This document shows, one piece after another, positions 28,330-37,596 of a stretch of 64,000 nt of DNA. Origin of the DNA: Rhizorhabdus phycosphaerae (lineage in GTDB: Bacteria > Pseudomonadota > Alphaproteobacteria > Sphingomonadales > Sphingomonadaceae); assembly GCF_011044255.1 (NCBI RefSeq), contig NZ_CP049107.1, forward strand, positions 3,593,001 through 3,657,000, in the 5' to 3' direction. Position numbers and translations under genes: made by a program. Position 1 is the stretch's first letter; the number at the start of each line of letters is the position of its first letter. Under the pieces are notes generated by a model, which made no database searches, was not told the DNA's origin, and worked only from the letters and a program-made list of their open reading frames with translations.

Positions 28330-31300
28330 TCAGTTCGTCGAATCCAGTATCTGCCGCACGCGCGCCGAAAGGGCCTGGTAGGTGAAGGGCTTGGCGATCA
28401 TTTCCACCCCCGCGTCGAGGCGGCCATTATGGACGATCGCGTTGCGGGTGTAGCCGCTGGTGTAAAGAACCTTGAGGCCGGGCCGTATCGCCTGCGCGCG
28501 TTCCGCCAGTTCCTGGCCCGACATGTTGGGCATGACGACATCGGTGAACAGCAGGTCGATCGGCTGGTCGGCTTGCTGGATCAACGCAAGGGCCGCCGCG
28601 CCATCGGGGGCTTCGATCACATTATAGCCCAGCTCGCGCAGAATTTCGGCCGTGTAGGCGCGGACATCGTCGTCGTCCTCCGCCACCAGGATGACCTCGT
28701 CATGTCCCTGGCCGTCCTGGAGCGTTTCACCTTCGCACTCTGCCGGGTCGACGTCGCTGACCAGGCGGGGGAGGTAGATCTTGATCGTCGTGCCCGATCC
28801 CGGTTCGGAGTAGATCTTCACATGGCCGCCGGACTGCTTGACGAACCCGTAGACCATCGAGAGGCCCAGGCCGGTGCCGCGCCCGACTTCCTTCGTCGTG
28901 AAGAAAGGCTCGAACACCCGCGCGACGACCTCGCGTGACATGCCCACCCCGGTATCGGACACGGCGATGACGACATATTGGCCCGGCGCGACCTCGGCGT
29001 GCGCGGCGCTGTAGCTCTCGTCGAGGAGGGTGTTCGCGGTTTCGATGGTCAGCGCGCCACCGCCGGGCATGGCATCGCGCGCGTTGACCGCGAGATTGAT
29101 CAGGCAGTTTTCCAGCTGGTTCGGATCGGCCTCCACCCGCCAAAGGCCGGGGGTGGTGACCACCTCCAGCGAGATGGTCTCGCCCAGCGCGCGACTCAGC
29201 AGTTCGGACATTCCGGAGACCAGCTGGTCGACATCGATAGGTTTGGGCGCCAGCGGCTGGCGACGCGAGAAGGCGAGCAGTCTTTGCGTCAGCGAAGCAG
29301 CGCGGTCGGCGCCCTTCTGCGCGCTTTCGATCGCCCGGCGCACGCGTGCCTCGTCGCCGCGGTCCATGGCGCGTAGCATGATGTCGAGGTTGCCGGTGAT
29401 GATCGTCAGCAGATTGTTGAAATCGTGCGCGACCCCGCCGGTCAGCTGGCCGACGGCTTCCATCTTCTGTGACTGGCGCAACGCCTCCTCGGCAACCTCC
29501 CGCTCGGCCAGCGCCTCGGCGATGCGCCGTTCGAGCGTGTCGTTGAGCTCGCGCAGCTCTTCCTCGGCGCGCTTGCGCTCCGAGATTTCGCGTTGCCCAG
29601 CGTCGAACAGGCGCGCATTGTCCATCGCGATCGCGGCCTGCGCCGCTATGCCCACTATGAGGCGCTCATGCCGCTCGTTGAAGCGGTCCGGCTCGGCATG
29701 ACCGAAGAAGAGCCCCCCCAATATCTCCCCGGATCGCGACCGGACCGGTGCTGCGAGATAGGACCGGACGGGCAGATGGCCCTCCGGCATACCGCGATGG
29801 GGGGCATTCTTGCCGTAGCGCGCATCCCGGGTGATGTCGCCCGACCGGATGACCCGTTCGCCCCGGAAGGTCGGGCCGAAAACGCCCGTCTGGCGAGGCA
29901 TGGGGAAGTGCTCGAACTCTGAGCGATCCACACCCGACAGGCTGTAGAGCATGTAGCTGTCGGATCCCTCACCGGCCACCACGTGGAAGAAGGCGCCGAA
30001 CTGAGCACCGGTCACGTCGACCCCGGCGTCGGTCACCATCTGCACCAGTCGCGACAGATCGAGTTCGGCGGCGATCGCGATCCCGCTGCGGTTGAGCGTG
30101 TCGAGCGTCCGGCTTTCCTCGAGCAGTGCCGTCTCGGCCCGGTTGCGTTCGCTGACGTCATGGCCCTCCAGGAACACGCCCGTCACGATCCCGTCCGCGT
30201 CGCGGATCGGTTCGACGACGAAGTCCAGCGCATAGCTGATGCCGCCTTCGAGGCGCGCCGGCACTGCTACGGCGCGATAGCGCTCGCCCGTCTGAAAGAC
30301 GTTACGGATGATCGTGCTGGAACCCAGTTCCGTGAAGACCTCCTCAAAAGGTCTGCCGAGATAGTCGCGGTTACCGAACATCCGGACATAGGTCTTGTTG
30401 ACGAACTCGAAGACCAGATCGGGGCCGTTGAGGATGGCGATGAAACCCGGTGCATTTTCGAACAGGCGCCGCAGTCGCAGCTCGTTCGCACGGACCTGCT
30501 CCGCCACGGCCATGCGTGTTCGCGCCACTGACAGATTGGCGCTGACCCGGGCGATCAGCTCGCTCGCGGCGAACGGTTTGGTCAGATAATCGTCGGCTCC
30601 GGCCTCGATCCCGTCGACCGTCGCCTCCTCGCCGGCCCGCGCCGACAGCATCAGCACGGGGGTCGCGCGGAGTTCGGCGTCTCCTCGTATCTCTCTGAGC
30701 AGGCCGAAGCCGTCGAGGCGCGGCATCATGACGTCGGAGATCACCAGATCGGGTTTGCGAGTGCGCATCGCGGCCAGCGCGGCCTCGCCGTCGCCGGCCA
30801 TTTCGGCCTCATACCCCGCCTGCCTGAGCAGCCGCGCGATATGGTCGCGCATGTCGGCATTGTCGTCGGCGATCAGGATATGGGCGATCGTCTCCGCATC
30901 GGCTGCGGCGAGCGGATCACCGTCCACGGGGGGCGATGGCGGTGGCGACCAGTGAAGGCTTTCCTCGACGAAAGCCTCTGTGACTGCCGTGGCATAGGGC
31001 GTTGCCGTCTGGGCGACGACCTGCTCGCGGCGGAGATGCGTGCAGCCCAGACGCAGGCGGATGGTGAAGCGCGTGCCACGACCGACCTCGCTCTCGACCG
31101 CGATGGTCCCGCCGTGCAGCCCGACCAGTTCCTTGACCAGCGCGAGGCCGATTCCGGTGCCCTCCTGCGTGCGGCCGGGCTGACCTTCCACGCGATGGAA
31201 GCGGTCGAACAGCCGCGGCAGTTCGTCGCGCGCTATGCCGACGCCGCTATCCTCGACGACGACCACCGCCTCGTCGTCTTCAGCGCGGACCTCCACTGCA

Positions 31301-32751
31301 ATCCCGCCGTGCAGCGTATATTTGAACGCGTTCGACAGCAGGTTAAGCATGACCTTCTCCCACATCGAGCGGTCGAGATAGACCGGCTGGGGCACGGGCC
31401 CGACGCGGGTTTCCAGGGTGAGCCCCGCCTGCTCGCAAGCCGAGCGGAAGTTGCTGGTGAGCTCGGCTGTCGCCACGGCGATATCGGTAGGCTCGAAACG
31501 GCCTTCGACCCGACCGGCCTCGATACGCGCGAAGTCGAGCAGGGTGTTGACCAGGCGAAGTAGCCGAAGCCCGTTGCGATGGGCCATGGCGGCCAGTTCG
31601 CGCGGTGCGCCTGCGGTCGATTTGAGCAGTTCCTCGACCGGCCCGAGCATGAGCGTCAGCGGTGTGCGGAACTCGTGGCTGACATTCGAAAAGAAGATCG
31701 TCTTTGCCCGGTCGATCTCTGCCAGCGCCTCGGCCCGTTGCCGCTCCGCCTGATAAGCGTCGGCCTTGGCTACGGCGGTGCCGATCTGGCCCGCGACCAG
31801 AGCGAGGAAGTCGCGATAATCGGCGTCGAGCTGGCGCACCGGGCTTATGCCCGCGATCAGCAGTCCCCGCCGTTCGGCTGCCGCGACGGGAATCATGAGC
31901 GCGCGCTGCGGGGGTCTTCCCCATACGGCACTCGCCTCGGGGCCCACCAGATCGGCAATCCGGTCGATCACGATGGGTTCGGTCCGTTGGGAAGAAAAGG
32001 GAATACCGTCCACGTAAGGCGTACCGTCGCGCAGCTGCTGCGGAGCGAGCGCCGATCCTGCGGGGACGCCATAGGCGGCGACGAGCTCGAACGTCTGCGG
32101 CTCGGCTGCTTCGAGGTAGAGGACCGCGAACGGCACGTCGCGCGGGTTGGTGGCCAGCGCGGCGACGCTCGCTTCGCAAGCCTCGCGCCCGGTCTCCGCC
32201 TTCATCGCCCGGCCAGCCAGATCTGTAAGCAACGCCAGCTGGCGCTTTCCGATCACCTTGGCGGTGTCGTCGCTGTTTGCGCAGATGATCCCGCCTGGGC
32301 GGCCGTCGTCATCGGGAATGGGGCTGTAGGAGAAGGTGTAGTAGGTCTCTTCCGGATAGCCGTTACGCTCCATGATCAGGAGCTGTTCCTCGACATAAAT
32401 GCCTTCGTCGCCGCCCATCGCCTTTGCCAGCATGGGCTCGATATCCGAGCGGATTTCATCCCACACGCTCGCCGTAGGCTTGCCCAGTGCCCAAGGGTGC
32501 CGCGCGCCGATGATCGATTTATAGGCGTCGTTGTAGAGATAGGTAAGTTCAGGTCCCCAACCGATCCAGATCGGCTGGCGGGACGTGAGCATGATCCTGA
32601 CTGTCGCCTTCAGGCTCTGCGGCCAGTCTTCCGGCGGTCCGAGCGGGCTCGACGCCCAGTCGAAGGCACGCATCCGCGCGCCCAGCTCTCCGCCGCCGGC
32701 CAGGACGTCGAAATCGGGCGTCCTGGTTTCGCCATCGCCGCTACCCGCCAT
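28330..32751 (-). CDS. Double histidine kinase / double receiver hybrid sensor (PAS-GAF-HK-REC-PAS-GAF-HK-REC)
   Basis: The 1473-residue protein starts at ATG 32751 (MAGSGDGETRTP; GGGGGAGAG upstream). In order it has a PAS-like domain (WPQSLKATVRIMLTSRQPIWIG), a GAF domain, a HisKA motif SHEFRTPL with His359 and HATPase, and a receiver (LVISDVMMPRLDG, Asp673). Then come a PAS domain (RLRRLFENAPGFIAILNG), a second GAF (LDLSRLVQMVTDAG), a second HisKA (GGVAHDFNNLL, His1109) with HATPase, and a C-terminal receiver (LLFTDVVMPNMSG, Asp1404). No transmembrane segment is visible, so it senses in the cytoplasm. The opening matches the bacteriophytochrome-related PAS kinases of sphingomonads. It follows the HPr-rel-A cassette on the same strand, 60 bases away. 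Confidence 0.9.
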   Translation of the reverse strand: MAGSGDGETRTPDFDVLAGGGELGARMRAFDWASSPLGPPEDWPQSLKATVRIMLTSRQPIWIGWGPELTYLYNDAYKSIIGARHPWALGKPTASVWDEIRSDIEPMLAKAMGGDEGIYVEEQLLIMERNGYPEETYYTFSYSPIPDDDGRPGGIICANSDDTAKVIGKRQLALLTDLAGRAMKAETGREACEASVAALATNPRDVPFAVLYLEAAEPQTFELVAAYGVPAGSALAPQQLRDGTPYVDGIPFSSQRTEPIVIDRIADLVGPEASAVWGRPPQRALMIPVAAAERRGLLIAGISPVRQLDADYRDFLALVAGQIGTAVAKADAYQAERQRAEALAEIDRAKTIFFSNVSHEFRTPLTLMLGPVEELLKSTAGAPRELAAMAHRNGLRLLRLVNTLLDFARIEAGRVEGRFEPTDIAVATAELTSNFRSACEQAGLTLETRVGPVPQPVYLDRSMWEKVMLNLLSNAFKYTLHGGIAVEVRAEDDEAVVVVEDSGVGIARDELPRLFDRFHRVEGQPGRTQEGTGIGLALVKELVGLHGGTIAVESEVGRGTRFTIRLRLGCTHLRREQVVAQTATPYATAVTEAFVEESLHWSPPPSPPVDGDPLAAADAETIAHILIADDNADMRDHIARLLRQAGYEAEMAGDGEAALAAMRTRKPDLVISDVMMPRLDGFGLLREIRGDAELRATPVLMLSARAGEEATVDGIEAGADDYLTKPFAASELIARVSANLSVARTRMAVAEQVRANELRLRRLFENAPGFIAILNGPDLVFEFVNKTYVRMFGNRDYLGRPFEEVFTELGSSTIIRNVFQTGERYRAVAVPARLEGGISYALDFVVEPIRDADGIVTGVFLEGHDVSERNRAETALLEESRTLDTLNRSGIAIAAELDLSRLVQMVTDAGVDVTGAQFGAFFHVVAGEGSDSYMLYSLSGVDRSEFEHFPMPRQTGVFGPTFRGERVIRSGDITRDARYGKNAPHRGMPEGHLPVRSYLAAPVRSRSGEILGGLFFGHAEPDRFNERHERLIVGIAAQAAIAMDNARLFDAGQREISERKRAEEELRELNDTLERRIAEALAEREVAEEALRQSQKMEAVGQLTGGVAHDFNNLLTIITGNLDIMLRAMDRGDEARVRRAIESAQKGADRAASLTQRLLAFSRRQPLAPKPIDVDQLVSGMSELLSRALGETISLEVVTTPGLWRVEADPNQLENCLINLAVNARDAMPGGGALTIETANTLLDESYSAAHAEVAPGQYVVIAVSDTGVGMSREVVARVFEPFFTTKEVGRGTGLGLSMVYGFVKQSGGHVKIYSEPGSGTTIKIYLPRLVSDVDPAECEGETLQDGQGHDEVILVAEDDDDVRAYTAEILRELGYNVIEAPDGAAALALIQQADQPIDLLFTDVVMPNMSGQELAERAQAIRPGLKVLYTSGYTRNAIVHNGRLDAGVEMIAKPFTYQALSARVRQILDSTN

Positions 32752-32811
32752 CAGCTCTCCCCCCGGAACCGTTGCCAACCCGTCGAAGTCAAGGAAGTTC
32801 CGGCTGATATG

Positions 32812-33837
32812 TTACGCTGCTCCGTGCCTTTTTAACGACTTGATCCAAAGATGCCGGGCCAACATGGCGGGCGGCATCCGCATCCAATGTGATCTGACAT
32901 AGAAGCCGAGGCGCGAGAAGGGGCGGGTCGGGCGTCCCCACCCATCGCGTGCCAGCAATCGGTGTATGAACAGCATGTCCCGCATCCTGTCGTGGCCCGC
33001 CAGTCGGGGCTCTACCGGGGTTGCGAAAAGCCGGTTAGCGAGCCGCAGCGCCAGAGCCACCGGCCCTCGAACCTGGTGAAGCGCCGCACGCTCGCGCAGC
33101 AATGGCCAGAAATCGCGGTCGCTGCCGAACAGGCGCAGCAGTCGATCCACGTCCCACAGGTTGCGTAGCCCGCCGCTGAGATCGCCATCGGCGAAGAGGT
33201 GCGCGGCCGCGTGAACGATCATGTCGGTCGGCGCCAGGATCCGCACGCCATCGGCGATCTCCATGCTGTCGCGCACGAGCGCTTCGGCGTCGGGCGTCCG
33301 GCGTGCCGTCAGCGGCAATATGCTGTGGTGCAGGTCGATCATGCTGCCCCGCTCCTCGTGCACAAGCGGGGGCAGTTCGTGCATCCAGTTGCGATAATAG
33401 GCCTGGGTGTAGGGATCGTCCTTGACCCACGCATAGCCGGCCCGGAGCAGGGCGGCTTCCGCTGCGTCCAGCTGGTCGCGCGGAACGAGAATGTCGAGGT
33501 CGCCGACCTGCCGGCCGGGCGCCGGCGGCAGCCCTGCAAAGGCGAATGCGCTGCCCTTGAGCAGGATCGGCGATATGCCCGCCGAAGCCAGCGCGCGCCT
33601 CGCCATCTCTACCTCCCAGAGCGCCTGCCGCTCGGCAACCACCGATGCCGAGCGGATGGTTTCGAGGCAGCGACCGATGGCCGGGGGCAGGGGAAGATCG
33701 GCGAGGCGATAGGCAAGGCTGCCGTCGAGCCGCTCGAGCCGCGCGATCGACAGCAGCGCCGGCCAGTCCGCCGGGCCGAGCGACAGCGCCGACACCGGGT
33801 CGGCCAGCACCCGGGCGAGCGGCAGCGCGGATCTCAC
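32812..33837 (-). CDS. Nucleotidyltransferase-fold protein of the HPr-rel-A cassette
   Basis: The 341-residue protein belongs to the uncharacterised nucleotidyltransferase family (NTP_transf_5). ILLKGSAFAFAGLPPAPGRQVGDLDILVPRDQLDAA contains the G-S and D-x-D elements (DLDIL) of the nucleotidyltransferase fold. The C-terminal half is helical (MIDLHHSILPL, MIVHAAAHLF). Similar proteins are found with PqqD-like chaperones and HprK-related kinases in peptide- and lasso-type clusters. The start ATG (33837) overlaps the HprK-like gene by ATGA. Transfer of a nucleotidyl or phosphoryl group to a peptide is a reasonable guess but not shown. Confidence 0.87.
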   Translation of the reverse strand: MRSALPLARVLADPVSALSLGPADWPALLSIARLERLDGSLAYRLADLPLPPAIGRCLETIRSASVVAERQALWEVEMARRALASAGISPILLKGSAFAFAGLPPAPGRQVGDLDILVPRDQLDAAEAALLRAGYAWVKDDPYTQAYYRNWMHELPPLVHEERGSMIDLHHSILPLTARRTPDAEALVRDSMEIADGVRILAPTDMIVHAAAHLFADGDLSGGLRNLWDVDRLLRLFGSDRDFWPLLRERAALHQVRGPVALALRLANRLFATPVEPRLAGHDRMRDMLFIHRLLARDGWGRPTRPFSRLGFYVRSHWMRMPPAMLARHLWIKSLKRHGAA

Positions 33838-34700
33838 AGCCCCGCCTCGGCGCAGAACTGCTCGACGATGGCGAGGCCGGTCGGCCCGTCGGGATAGGCG
33901 AAGCGGACCGCCGGGACCGCGTGGACGAGGCGCGACAGGCAGAGAAAGCCCGGCTCGCCGAGATCGCTGTAATTGGTCGATCCCTCGGTGATGCGGGCGA
34001 ACAGCTCGGACCGGCTGACGCCTTCCACCGCTGCCATGGGCCCGAAAGTCGGGAACAGGATCAGCGCCGGCTCGGCGGGCTCGTCCATCCGGGCGATGGC
34101 ATCGGGCGCGGGCCGCAAATGACGCAGTTCGCCCTTCGGCGTGCCCGTCAGACGCGGACCGAAGCGGCCCGGATCGGCGACCACCGCCTCCATGGCTGCG
34201 ATGGACTCGTTCTTCAGGCTTATGGCGCGCGGAAAGGGACGGATCAGCCCGCTGTCTATCTCGATCATCACGAACTCGTCCGCCAGCAATCGCCAGCCTT
34301 TCTCCCCCAGAAGCGCGCCGAGCGTCGATTTGCCCGATCCGGACTCGCCGGGCAGGATGATGGCGCGGCCGTTGCGTTCGACCGCCGCCGCATGGATCAG
34401 CAGGTGCCGGCGCTCGCCCAGCGCCACCTGCATGTTCATCGCCATCTCCAGCGCGAGCAGGCCGTGGCGCAGCGCCATCGGCACGGTTCCGTCGAGGCGA
34501 TGATCCCCTTCGATCAAGACCTGGGGACGAAACCAGCGGCGAAGAGGGGACGGTGCGTCGATCCGCGCTGTCACCGTCGCGATGCCGTCCGGTGGTGCCG
34601 GATAGTCTGCGTAAAGTGCACGGATCGCGTCCAGCGGTGCTCGCCAGGGCGACCCCAGCCGATAGGAGACGGGGCCTATCCTGACGGTCACACCGTGCAT
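33834..34700 (-). CDS. HprK-related kinase A
   Basis: The 288-residue protein has the HPr kinase/phosphorylase-type ATP site, Walker A GESGSGKST (Gly118-Thr126, Lys124), followed by LLADEFVMIEID, which matches the HPr kinase Walker B/DE segment. It lacks the N-terminal HprK domain, and no HPr (PtsH) gene is nearby, so its substrate is probably not HPr. It starts at ATG 34700, overlapping the 3' end of the PqqD gene by 13 bases, and its stop overlaps the nucleotidyltransferase start. This set matches the gene set named 'HPr-rel-A system' in protein-family naming. Confidence 0.9.
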   Translation of the reverse strand: MHGVTVRIGPVSYRLGSPWRAPLDAIRALYADYPAPPDGIATVTARIDAPSPLRRWFRPQVLIEGDHRLDGTVPMALRHGLLALEMAMNMQVALGERRHLLIHAAAVERNGRAIILPGESGSGKSTLGALLGEKGWRLLADEFVMIEIDSGLIRPFPRAISLKNESIAAMEAVVADPGRFGPRLTGTPKGELRHLRPAPDAIARMDEPAEPALILFPTFGPMAAVEGVSRSELFARITEGSTNYSDLGEPGFLCLSRLVHAVPAVRFAYPDGPTGLAIVEQFCAEAGL

Positions 34701-34987
34701 CGATCGATCCAGACCAGGCCGGCGGCTGCCAGCTCGTCGAGGCGCCGGTCGACCACCGCCTGCGCCTCGCCGTCCCGTTCGATGCCCAGCCGTGCGCAGA
34801 GCCTGTCGCAGAGACTGTCCGCGTCGCCGGGCGCTTCGGCGAGAAGGGACAATAGGTCGGGCAGCGGCACGTCGAGGAAGTGCGTGGTGCCCGACGGGCG
34901 GTGAAAGATCAGCACCATGCCGTCCACCGCCTCGATACGGCAGCTGTCCGGATAATCCGTGCGGTAGATCGGGGCGCTCGTCACCAT
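34688..34987 (-). CDS. PqqD-family peptide chaperone of the HPr-rel-A system
   Basis: The 99-residue protein has the PqqD winged-helix pattern (IYRTDYPDSCRIEAVDGMVLIFHRPSG, then THFLDVPLPDLLSLLAEAPGDAD and a C-terminal helix-turn-strand VDRRLDELAAAGLVWID). PqqD proteins are recognition modules that bind a precursor peptide and hand it to a modifying enzyme. It starts at ATG 34987 (start codon adjacent to CGCGGG). The candidate substrate gene ends 19 bases upstream. Confidence 0.9.
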   Translation of the reverse strand: MVTSAPIYRTDYPDSCRIEAVDGMVLIFHRPSGTTHFLDVPLPDLLSLLAEAPGDADSLCDRLCARLGIERDGEAQAVVDRRLDELAAAGLVWIDRCTV

Positions 34988-35006
34988 CCCGCGACGGATC
35001 TTGCGA

Positions 35007-35447
35007 TCAGGGACGGCTCTGGATCGACGAATAGCAGGTATAGCCCTGCTTACCCATGGTCAGCTTCTTGATATAGTTGTTGAACGCATTGGTCGCGTTC
35101 TGATTGTAGCCGCTATAGCGGGTGCCATAAGCGAGCGAATTCTTGACGTCCTCGCCGCGCAGCGGCGTCGACGGCGGCTTGAAGCTGTTGGCGGTGTTCG
35201 CGTTCACCACCGTGCCGTCGTTCTTGATCCATTTGCCCGCCTGGCTGGTCTGGGGAACGGGAATCGAACATGTGATGCCGGAAACGGCGGCCTGGGCAAG
35301 GCCCGCGCCGGGGCGAACCGTGAAGACTGCCGCTGCACCAAGGGCCGACAGGCGCAGCATCGAGCGGCGTGTCGCCAGGTCCGGAGCCTGGACGGTCTCG
35401 TCCCCGGCTTTCGTCTGGCACTCCGGCCGTTCGTCTTCGCTACGCAT
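35007..35447 (-). CDS. Small Tat-signal-like exported protein, candidate substrate of the HPr-rel-A system
   Basis: The 146-residue protein starts at ATG 35447; GGGGG is spaced correctly, while ATG 35453 abuts it. A twin-arginine-like motif TRRSMLRL (Arg27-Arg28) leads a hydrophobic stretch and a cleavage site near GLAQA-AVSG. The mature part (about 93 residues) has two Cys (Cys60 in TCSIPVP and Cys138 in YTCYSS), and stretches rich in Asn, Gly and Tyr such as YGTRYSGYNQNATN. I do not recognise the family. It is the first gene of the operon of PqqD, HprK-like kinase and nucleotidyltransferase, so I infer a modified or bound substrate. No peptide-cutting protease is encoded. Confidence 0.75.
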   Translation of the reverse strand: MRSEDERPECQTKAGDETVQAPDLATRRSMLRLSALGAAAVFTVRPGAGLAQAAVSGITCSIPVPQTSQAGKWIKNDGTVVNANTANSFKPPSTPLRGEDVKNSLAYGTRYSGYNQNATNAFNNYIKKLTMGKQGYTCYSSIQSRP

Positions 35448-35628
35448 CACCATCCCCCAAACACTGGTCCTGCCATCTTACCGGCATTCCCAGCGGGTGG
35501 CGAGAAAGTTTATGTCAATTTCGGTTACGACGACCTCTGGCTTTTATGTCCGATAGATTTCACATTCGGCGCGTAGACGGGATCGGATGAAGCATGAAGC
35601 CCTGCCCGACGCTGGCCAGGAAAACGAC

Positions 35629-36828
35629 ATGACGGGAAGGAGAGGGGCGCGCGCGGCGCTGGCCCTTGTCGTCGTCGCGTTCGCGGGCTGGCTGCTCTCC
35701 GCTCCTCTCGTTTCGGCGCTGGTCGTCGGGCTGATCGCGGCCTTTCTCACCTGGATTTCCTCGGCACCAGCCTCCGAGGCGCCCGCTCTGCTGCCGCCGC
35801 CGGTCGTCCAGCTGGTCGACCGGACGCAGGACGTGATCGATGCGGTCGACGACGTCCTCCTGATCGTCGAGCGGCAGCGGATCACCCATGCGAATCAGGC
35901 GGCGCGCCGCCTGTTCGGTGCCGAGCGGGTGCAAGGCGACTTCCGTCTGGCGATCCGCCATCCGACCGCGGCCGAACTGATCGCCGCAGACCGCGAGACC
36001 GAGGCTCCGGTGGAGATCGCCGGCCTGGTCGAGGCCGATCGACGCTGGATGATGACCATCCGCCGGATCAGCGAGGGCGCCAAGCTGGTGACGCTGCGCG
36101 ATCGGACGGACAGCTGGATCGCCGAACGGATGCGCGTCGATTTCGTCGCCAATGCAAGCCACGAACTGCGGACGCCGCTGGCGACGATCCTGGGCTTCGT
36201 CGAGACGCTGATGGAGGGGGGCGCCGGCGACGATCCGGCGGTGCGGCAACGCTTCCTCGGCATCATGATGGGCGAGGCGAAGCGCATGCAGCAGCTGGTC
36301 GACGACCTGATCTCGCTGTCGCGGATCGAGGCCGACCGCTTCTCGATCCCGCAGACGCCGCTCCGCCTCGGCGCGGTCGTCGACGAGGTGGTCGGGGTCA
36401 TCCGTTCCGGCCTGCGCGACGATCCCGACCGGATAAGGGTAGAGGCATCGCCCTGCGCCGAGGTGCGTGCCGACCGGGTGCAGATCGGCCAGGTTCTCCA
36501 CAATCTGATCGGCAATGCGCTGAAATATGGCAAGCCCGGTGGGGCGATCCGGGTCTCGCTCGATATGGTGCAGGGCAAGGTCCGCCTGAAGGTGGCCGAC
36601 GAGGGCGAGGGCATAGCGCCCGAGCATCTGCCGCGCCTCACCGAACGCTTCTACCGCGTCGATTCCGGGCGCAGCCGCTCGATCGGCGGGACCGGCCTTG
36701 GCCTGGCGATCGTCAAGCACATCGTCGAGCGACATCGCGCGACGCTCGACATCGCTTCGCAGCTCGGCGTCGGGACGACCGTGACTGTCACATTTCCCGC
36801 TATCGCCCCCGGGTCATTGTCATCATAG
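35629..36828 (+). CDS. phoR: Phosphate-regulon sensor histidine kinase PhoR
   Basis: The protein has 399 residues from ATG 35629 (MTGRRGARAAL), which has AGGA at 7 bases; ATG 35587 would add 14 residues without a good ribosome site. Two N-terminal hydrophobic segments (about residues 8-45) are followed by a PAS-like region and a HisKA domain (FVANASHELRTPLATILGF, His178) with LMEGGAGDDPAVRQRFL characteristic of PhoR. An HATPase domain follows (LIGNALKYGKPGGAI, DEGEGIAPEHLPRLTERFYRV, GTGLGLAIVKH). It phosphorylates PhoB when phosphate is low. It is upstream of phoU and phoB on the same strand, 69 bases from phoU. Confidence 0.93.
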   Translation: MTGRRGARAALALVVVAFAGWLLSAPLVSALVVGLIAAFLTWISSAPASEAPALLPPPVVQLVDRTQDVIDAVDDVLLIVERQRITHANQAARRLFGAERVQGDFRLAIRHPTAAELIAADRETEAPVEIAGLVEADRRWMMTIRRISEGAKLVTLRDRTDSWIAERMRVDFVANASHELRTPLATILGFVETLMEGGAGDDPAVRQRFLGIMMGEAKRMQQLVDDLISLSRIEADRFSIPQTPLRLGAVVDEVVGVIRSGLRDDPDRIRVEASPCAEVRADRVQIGQVLHNLIGNALKYGKPGGAIRVSLDMVQGKVRLKVADEGEGIAPEHLPRLTERFYRVDSGRSRSIGGTGLGLAIVKHIVERHRATLDIASQLGVGTTVTVTFPAIAPGSLSS

Positions 36829-36897
36829 TGCAACACGTTACCCCCATAGGCCGCGCCATTGCGGCGCCGGCGAACGGGACCGGAGGGATGAAAAGCG

Positions 36898-37596
36898 ATG
36901 GTTACCGGACATACGGTCAAGGCGTTCGACGAGGATCTCGGTCAGCTTCGTGCGCTCATCTCCGAAATGGGCGGACGCGCAGAGGCAGCGATCACCGGCG
37001 CGCTTGAAGCACTGGTTCATCGCGACCTGGATTCCGCAGCCCGGATCGTCGAGGGCGACCAGCGCATCGACGAACTCGAGGCCGAGGTCGAGCGTCAGGT
37101 GGTGCGCCTGATCGCGCTGCGTGCGCCGATGGCGGACGATCTGCGCGAGGTGCTCGCGGCACTGAAGATCGCTGGCGTCGTCGAGCGCATGGGCGACTAT
37201 GCCAAGAATATCGCCAAGCGGGTCGCGGTGCTGCAGGATGCGCGCGGCATGGACGCCATGTCGGTGCTGCCCGCCATGGGCCGTGTCGCGGCGGAGATGG
37301 TTCGCAACGTGCTCGACGCCTTCGTCCTGCGGGATGCCGAGGCGGCGGTCGCGGTGTCGGAGCGTGATCGCGCCGTCGACGATTTCTACAACAGCCTGTT
37401 CCGCACGCTGCTGACCTACATGATGGAAAATCCGCACAATATCACGGCGTCGACGCATCTGCTGTTCATCGCCAAGAATATCGAGCGGATCGGCGACCAC
37501 GCGACCAACGTCGCGGAGATGGTCTATTTTGCCGCCACCGGGCGGCAGATGGCGGAGCGGACGAAGGGCGAAGATCCCCTTCTTGGAGACGGTTGA
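36898..37596 (+). CDS. phoU: Phosphate signalling complex protein PhoU
   Basis: The 232-residue all-helical protein contains the two PhoU repeats, with ELEAEVERQVVRLIALRAPMADDLREVLAALKIAGVVERMGDYAKNIA and DDFYNSLFRTLLTYMMENPHNITASTHLLFIAKNIERIGDHATNVAE. The E-R-[MI]-G-D-[YH] metal sites in both repeats are intact. PhoU dampens PhoR signalling with the Pst transporter. Here no pst genes lie between phoR and phoU. Its stop overlaps phoB's start (TGATG). Confidence 0.97.
   Translation: MVTGHTVKAFDEDLGQLRALISEMGGRAEAAITGALEALVHRDLDSAARIVEGDQRIDELEAEVERQVVRLIALRAPMADDLREVLAALKIAGVVERMGDYAKNIAKRVAVLQDARGMDAMSVLPAMGRVAAEMVRNVLDAFVLRDAEAAVAVSERDRAVDDFYNSLFRTLLTYMMENPHNITASTHLLFIAKNIERIGDHATNVAEMVYFAATGRQMAERTKGEDPLLGDG

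Noticed and set aside
35448-35628. A Pho box upstream of phoR
   Set aside because: Two direct TTTATGTC repeats (35509-35516 and 35543-35550) are 34 bases apart and do not match the CTGTCAT-type pair expected for PhoB.
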